A stretch of 7,777 nucleotides of DNA, from positions 1 through 7,777 of the forward strand of contig JAFGTH010000083.1 of assembly GCA_016934225.1 (NCBI GenBank), written 5' to 3'. A program made the translations under genes and the position numbers. The notes beneath the pieces were generated by a model, which searched no databases, had not been told where the DNA came from, and saw nothing but the letters and a program-made list of their open reading frames with translations. Source of the DNA: Lentisphaerota bacterium. GTDB lineage: Bacteria; Verrucomicrobiota; Kiritimatiellia; UBA8416; JAFGTH01. Of the stretch, positions 7,018-7,777 are shown one piece after another. Numbering within the stretch: the stretch's first letter is position 1; every line of letters starts with the position of its first letter.

Positions 7018-7020
7018 AGA

Positions 7021-7092
7021 CCAATTAAGGCCAGGTCATTGAGGATGAAGCTGTATGAACATACCGCGAATCCTCAATAACAGCGGCCTTGG
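7021..7092 (+). repeat. Long imperfect hairpin, candidate structured RNA
   Basis: ATTGAGGAT (7038-7046) and ATCCTCAAT (7070-7078) are a perfect nine-base inverted repeat. It is enclosed by a second perfect pair, AAGGCC (7027-7032) with GGCCTT (7085-7090). Inside the loop GTAT-GAAC-ATAC (7053-7064) forms a short apical stem. The nesting of three pairings in register over some 64-72 bases makes chance less likely than for a single repeat. No known RNA family is recognised, and no promoter is obvious immediately upstream. Confidence 0.4.
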
Positions 7093-7291
7093 CAGGCATG
7101 GACTCGCCTCTGGTAAAGAATTGAATGCATCTTCATTTCTTTCCCGGGACCATATTACAAACTGTATTTGCCAAACTATTCAACTGCTACACAAAGCCAT
7201 TGTTCCACAACGTCTTATCCTACACGCACGTAATCCTGCATGAAATACGCGGGCTGAACGTTGTCGCGGCGGCAATCAATACCCTCCGTGT

Positions 7292-7343
7292 AAACGACAA
7301 TCGTAGCCATGCCGTAACAGCTTGAGATCTGTCAAACGACAAT
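7292..7343. repeat. Ten-base direct repeat 42 bp apart
   Basis: AAACGACAAT occurs at 7292-7301 and 7334-7343, start-to-start distance 42 bases, close to four helical turns. A related inverted half (TTGTCG) lies at 7261-7266. The spacing would suit two protein-binding sites on one DNA face upstream of the 7402-7430 promoter, but only two exact copies exist, so chance remains possible. Confidence 0.25.
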
Positions 7344-7401
7344 ATCCCAAGTATTCGGGCAATTTTGTTCGTTCCATAGAGCTACATGTCATGGCGGTAT
7401 G

Positions 7402-7430
7402 TTGACTTGATGTACCATGTTACGTATAGT
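7402..7430 (+). promoter_or_regulatory. Sigma70-like promoter upstream of tRNA-Ser
   Basis: TTGACT (7402-7407), an exact 17-base spacer and TATAGT (7425-7430) make the best promoter match in the window. Transcription would start near 7437 and reach the tRNA after a leader of about 128 bases. The leader could be removed by RNase P or could itself be a product. Confidence 0.55.
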
Positions 7431-7587
7431 CTCGCCATTTGTCAGAGAAATAACCATAGTTGAATATCCTGTTGGAAGAATATTGAGACAGGATTACAGT
7501 TATGAAATAGGCGAAACACCTGAAATCCTGCAGGCGAGATCGTCGTTGGCTTCAAAAATGGCGCGGAGGGGTGGCAGAGTGGACTAA
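7417..7587 (+). CDS. Doubtful 56-residue reading frame overlapping the tRNA 5' end
   Basis: An ATG at 7417 opens 56 codons ending at a TAA inside the tRNA D-arm region. The product looks compositionally reasonable (begins MLRIVSPFVREITIVEYP) but has no recognisable domain. There is no Shine-Dalgarno, it uses ATA and AGA more than the neighbouring genes appear to, it overlaps the tRNA by 23 bases, and its start precedes the transcription start predicted from the promoter at 7402-7430. An open frame of this length is expected by chance fairly often. Reported for completeness only. Confidence 0.12.
   Translation: MLRIVSPFVREITIVEYPVGRILRQDYSYEIGETPEILQARSSLASKMARRGGRVD
7430..7539 (+). ncRNA. 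Candidate structured leader or small RNA with alternative pairings
   Basis: Directly after the promoter, TCTCGCC (7430-7436) can pair with GGCGAGA (7533-7539), closing a domain of about 110 bases. Within it ATCCTGT (7466-7472) is complementary to ACAGGAT (7488-7494), while the overlapping CAGGATT (7489-7495) is complementary to AATCCTG (7524-7530). The central element can therefore pair with either side but not both, a layout seen in switching leaders. The sequence matches no 6S, SRP, tmRNA or RNase P signature that I can see. Existence as an RNA is inference. Confidence 0.3.
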
Positions 7588-7652
7588 TGCGCATGACTCG
7601 AAATCATGTGTACCGCAAGGTACCGGGGGTTCGAATCCCTCCCCCTCCGCCA
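7565..7652 (+). tRNA. tRNA-Ser (anticodon CGA), CCA encoded
   Basis: The acceptor stem GGAGGGG (7565-7571) pairs with CCCCTCC (7642-7648), with discriminator G7649 and a genomically encoded CCA. The anticodon stem CATGA/TCATG encloses loop CTCGAAA with anticodon CGA at 7599-7601, reading UCG. The long variable arm GTACC-GCAA-GGTAC is the class II feature expected of serine tRNA. The T arm is GGGGG-TTCGAAT-CCCTC with one G-U pair. All arms are intact, so it should be functional. Confidence 0.98.
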
Positions 7653-7653
7653 A

Positions 7654-7669
7654 CCCGCGTCCTCGCGGG
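7654..7669 (+). terminator. Hairpin immediately after tRNA-Ser, possible terminator
   Basis: CCCGCG (7654-7659), loop TCCT and CGCGGG (7664-7669) form a perfect six-pair GC stem starting two bases after the CCA end. No T-run follows (CTTGACC), so it is not a standard intrinsic terminator; it may protect the 3' end or be the first unit of the hairpin array that follows. Confidence 0.35.
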
Positions 7670-7777
7670 CTTGACCGTGTGGCTTCGCCACTTCAACGCT
7701 TCGCTCTTGTTATCCCCTGACGCCGTCCCCGGCGTCCCCGCATGAGCCGCGCCGGGCAAGCTCGGCACGTCTCATGC
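7654..7777. repeat. GC-rich array of consecutive hairpins, open at the window edge
   Basis: Four perfect stems follow in a row: 7654-7669 (six pairs), GTGGC-TTC-GCCAC (7679-7691), GACGCCG-TCCC-CGGCGTC (7719-7736) and GCATGAG (7740-7746) with CTCATGC (7771-7777). The last encloses further pairing, GCCGGG (7751-7756) with CTCGGC including one G-T, so it is a stem of about fifteen pairs with two mismatches. Between the second and third, GCTTCGC recurs (7682-7688 and 7698-7704). The stretch is visibly more GC-rich than the rest of the window. It looks like a dispersed palindromic (REP-like) element or a structured RNA tail rather than coding sequence. Confidence 0.5.

Larger units (their letters stand above)
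6932..7564. other. Gene-poor stretch with several inverted repeats
   Basis: About 630 bases lie between the small protein gene and tRNA-Ser with no reading frame that I can defend as a protein. Plus-strand frames at 7055-7243 and 7125-7325 lack ribosome-binding sites and recognisable motifs. What it does hold is listed separately: nested inverted repeats at 6955-7017 and 7021-7092, a ten-base direct repeat at 7292-7343, a promoter at 7402-7430 and a set of pairing elements at 7430-7539. No transposase remnant or attachment-site duplication of the tRNA 3' end was seen. Confidence 0.6.

Noticed and set aside
7021..7092. Integron attC site or Xer dif site
   Set aside because: The GTTRRRY/RYYYAAC core boxes and the dif half-site pattern are absent, and no integrase gene is present.
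7215..7310. 31-residue minus-strand frame, with twelve further open codons after the stop
   Set aside because: No ribosome-binding site, no recognisable motif and easily expected by chance; I could not support a broken gene.
7055..7325. Plus-strand frames of 62 and 66 residues in the gene-poor region
   Set aside because: No Shine-Dalgarno, mutually overlapping, no family motif; the first overlaps the 7021-7092 hairpin.
7565..7777. Integrative element attached at tRNA-Ser
   Set aside because: No integrase and no duplicated tRNA 3' end is visible in the window; sequence beyond 7777 would be needed.
7654..7777. CRISPR array
   Set aside because: The palindromes differ in sequence and spacing; there is no repeated unit with regular spacers.

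Overview
The window is bacterial chromosome of moderate GC: housekeeping genes with Shine-Dalgarno sites, then a 3' part that is gene-poor and rich in inverted repeats. No signature gene fixes the taxon. The large single-chain PurL, a stand-alone GMP synthase ATPase subunit, a bifunctional-nuclease/UVR fusion and a short lysine- and glutamate-rich protein opening KSAYELAMERIG remind me of the Verrucomicrobiota/Lentisphaerota/Kiritimatiellota or Omnitrophota side of the tree. That is recollection, not a search result.

Minus-strand block (6476 down to 1). Seven genes are read leftwards: guaA-type ATP pyrophosphatase subunit, lipB, lipA, a class IV PLP aminotransferase, a BFN-UVR nuclease-family protein, thiE, and the N-terminal third of purL, which runs off the left edge. 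lipB, lipA and the aminotransferase are tightly packed (24-nt gap, then a 14-nt overlap) and are very probably cotranscribed. The later gaps are 52, 125 and about 82 nt, and 176 nt separates guaA from lipB, so there may be more than one transcript. LipB loads octanoate from acyl carrier protein onto lipoyl domains, and LipA inserts the two sulfurs. PurL and GuaA act early and late in the route from PRPP to GMP. ThiE joins the two halves of thiamine phosphate.

Plus-strand part (6477-7777). A divergent intergenic region carries a good promoter and ribosome-binding site for an 87-residue charged helical protein (6668-6931). About 630 nt without a convincing gene follow. They contain several strong inverted repeats, a sigma70-like promoter at 7402-7430 and a potentially switching set of pairing elements before a complete tRNA-Ser(CGA) gene with encoded CCA (7565-7652). 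The last 125 nt are GC-rich and made of consecutive hairpins, the longest closing exactly at the window edge.

I found no CRISPR array, transposase, integrase, toxin-antitoxin pair or recognisable defence system. The coding part is mostly ordinary metabolism. The best candidates for something new are the structured non-coding segments flanking the tRNA.
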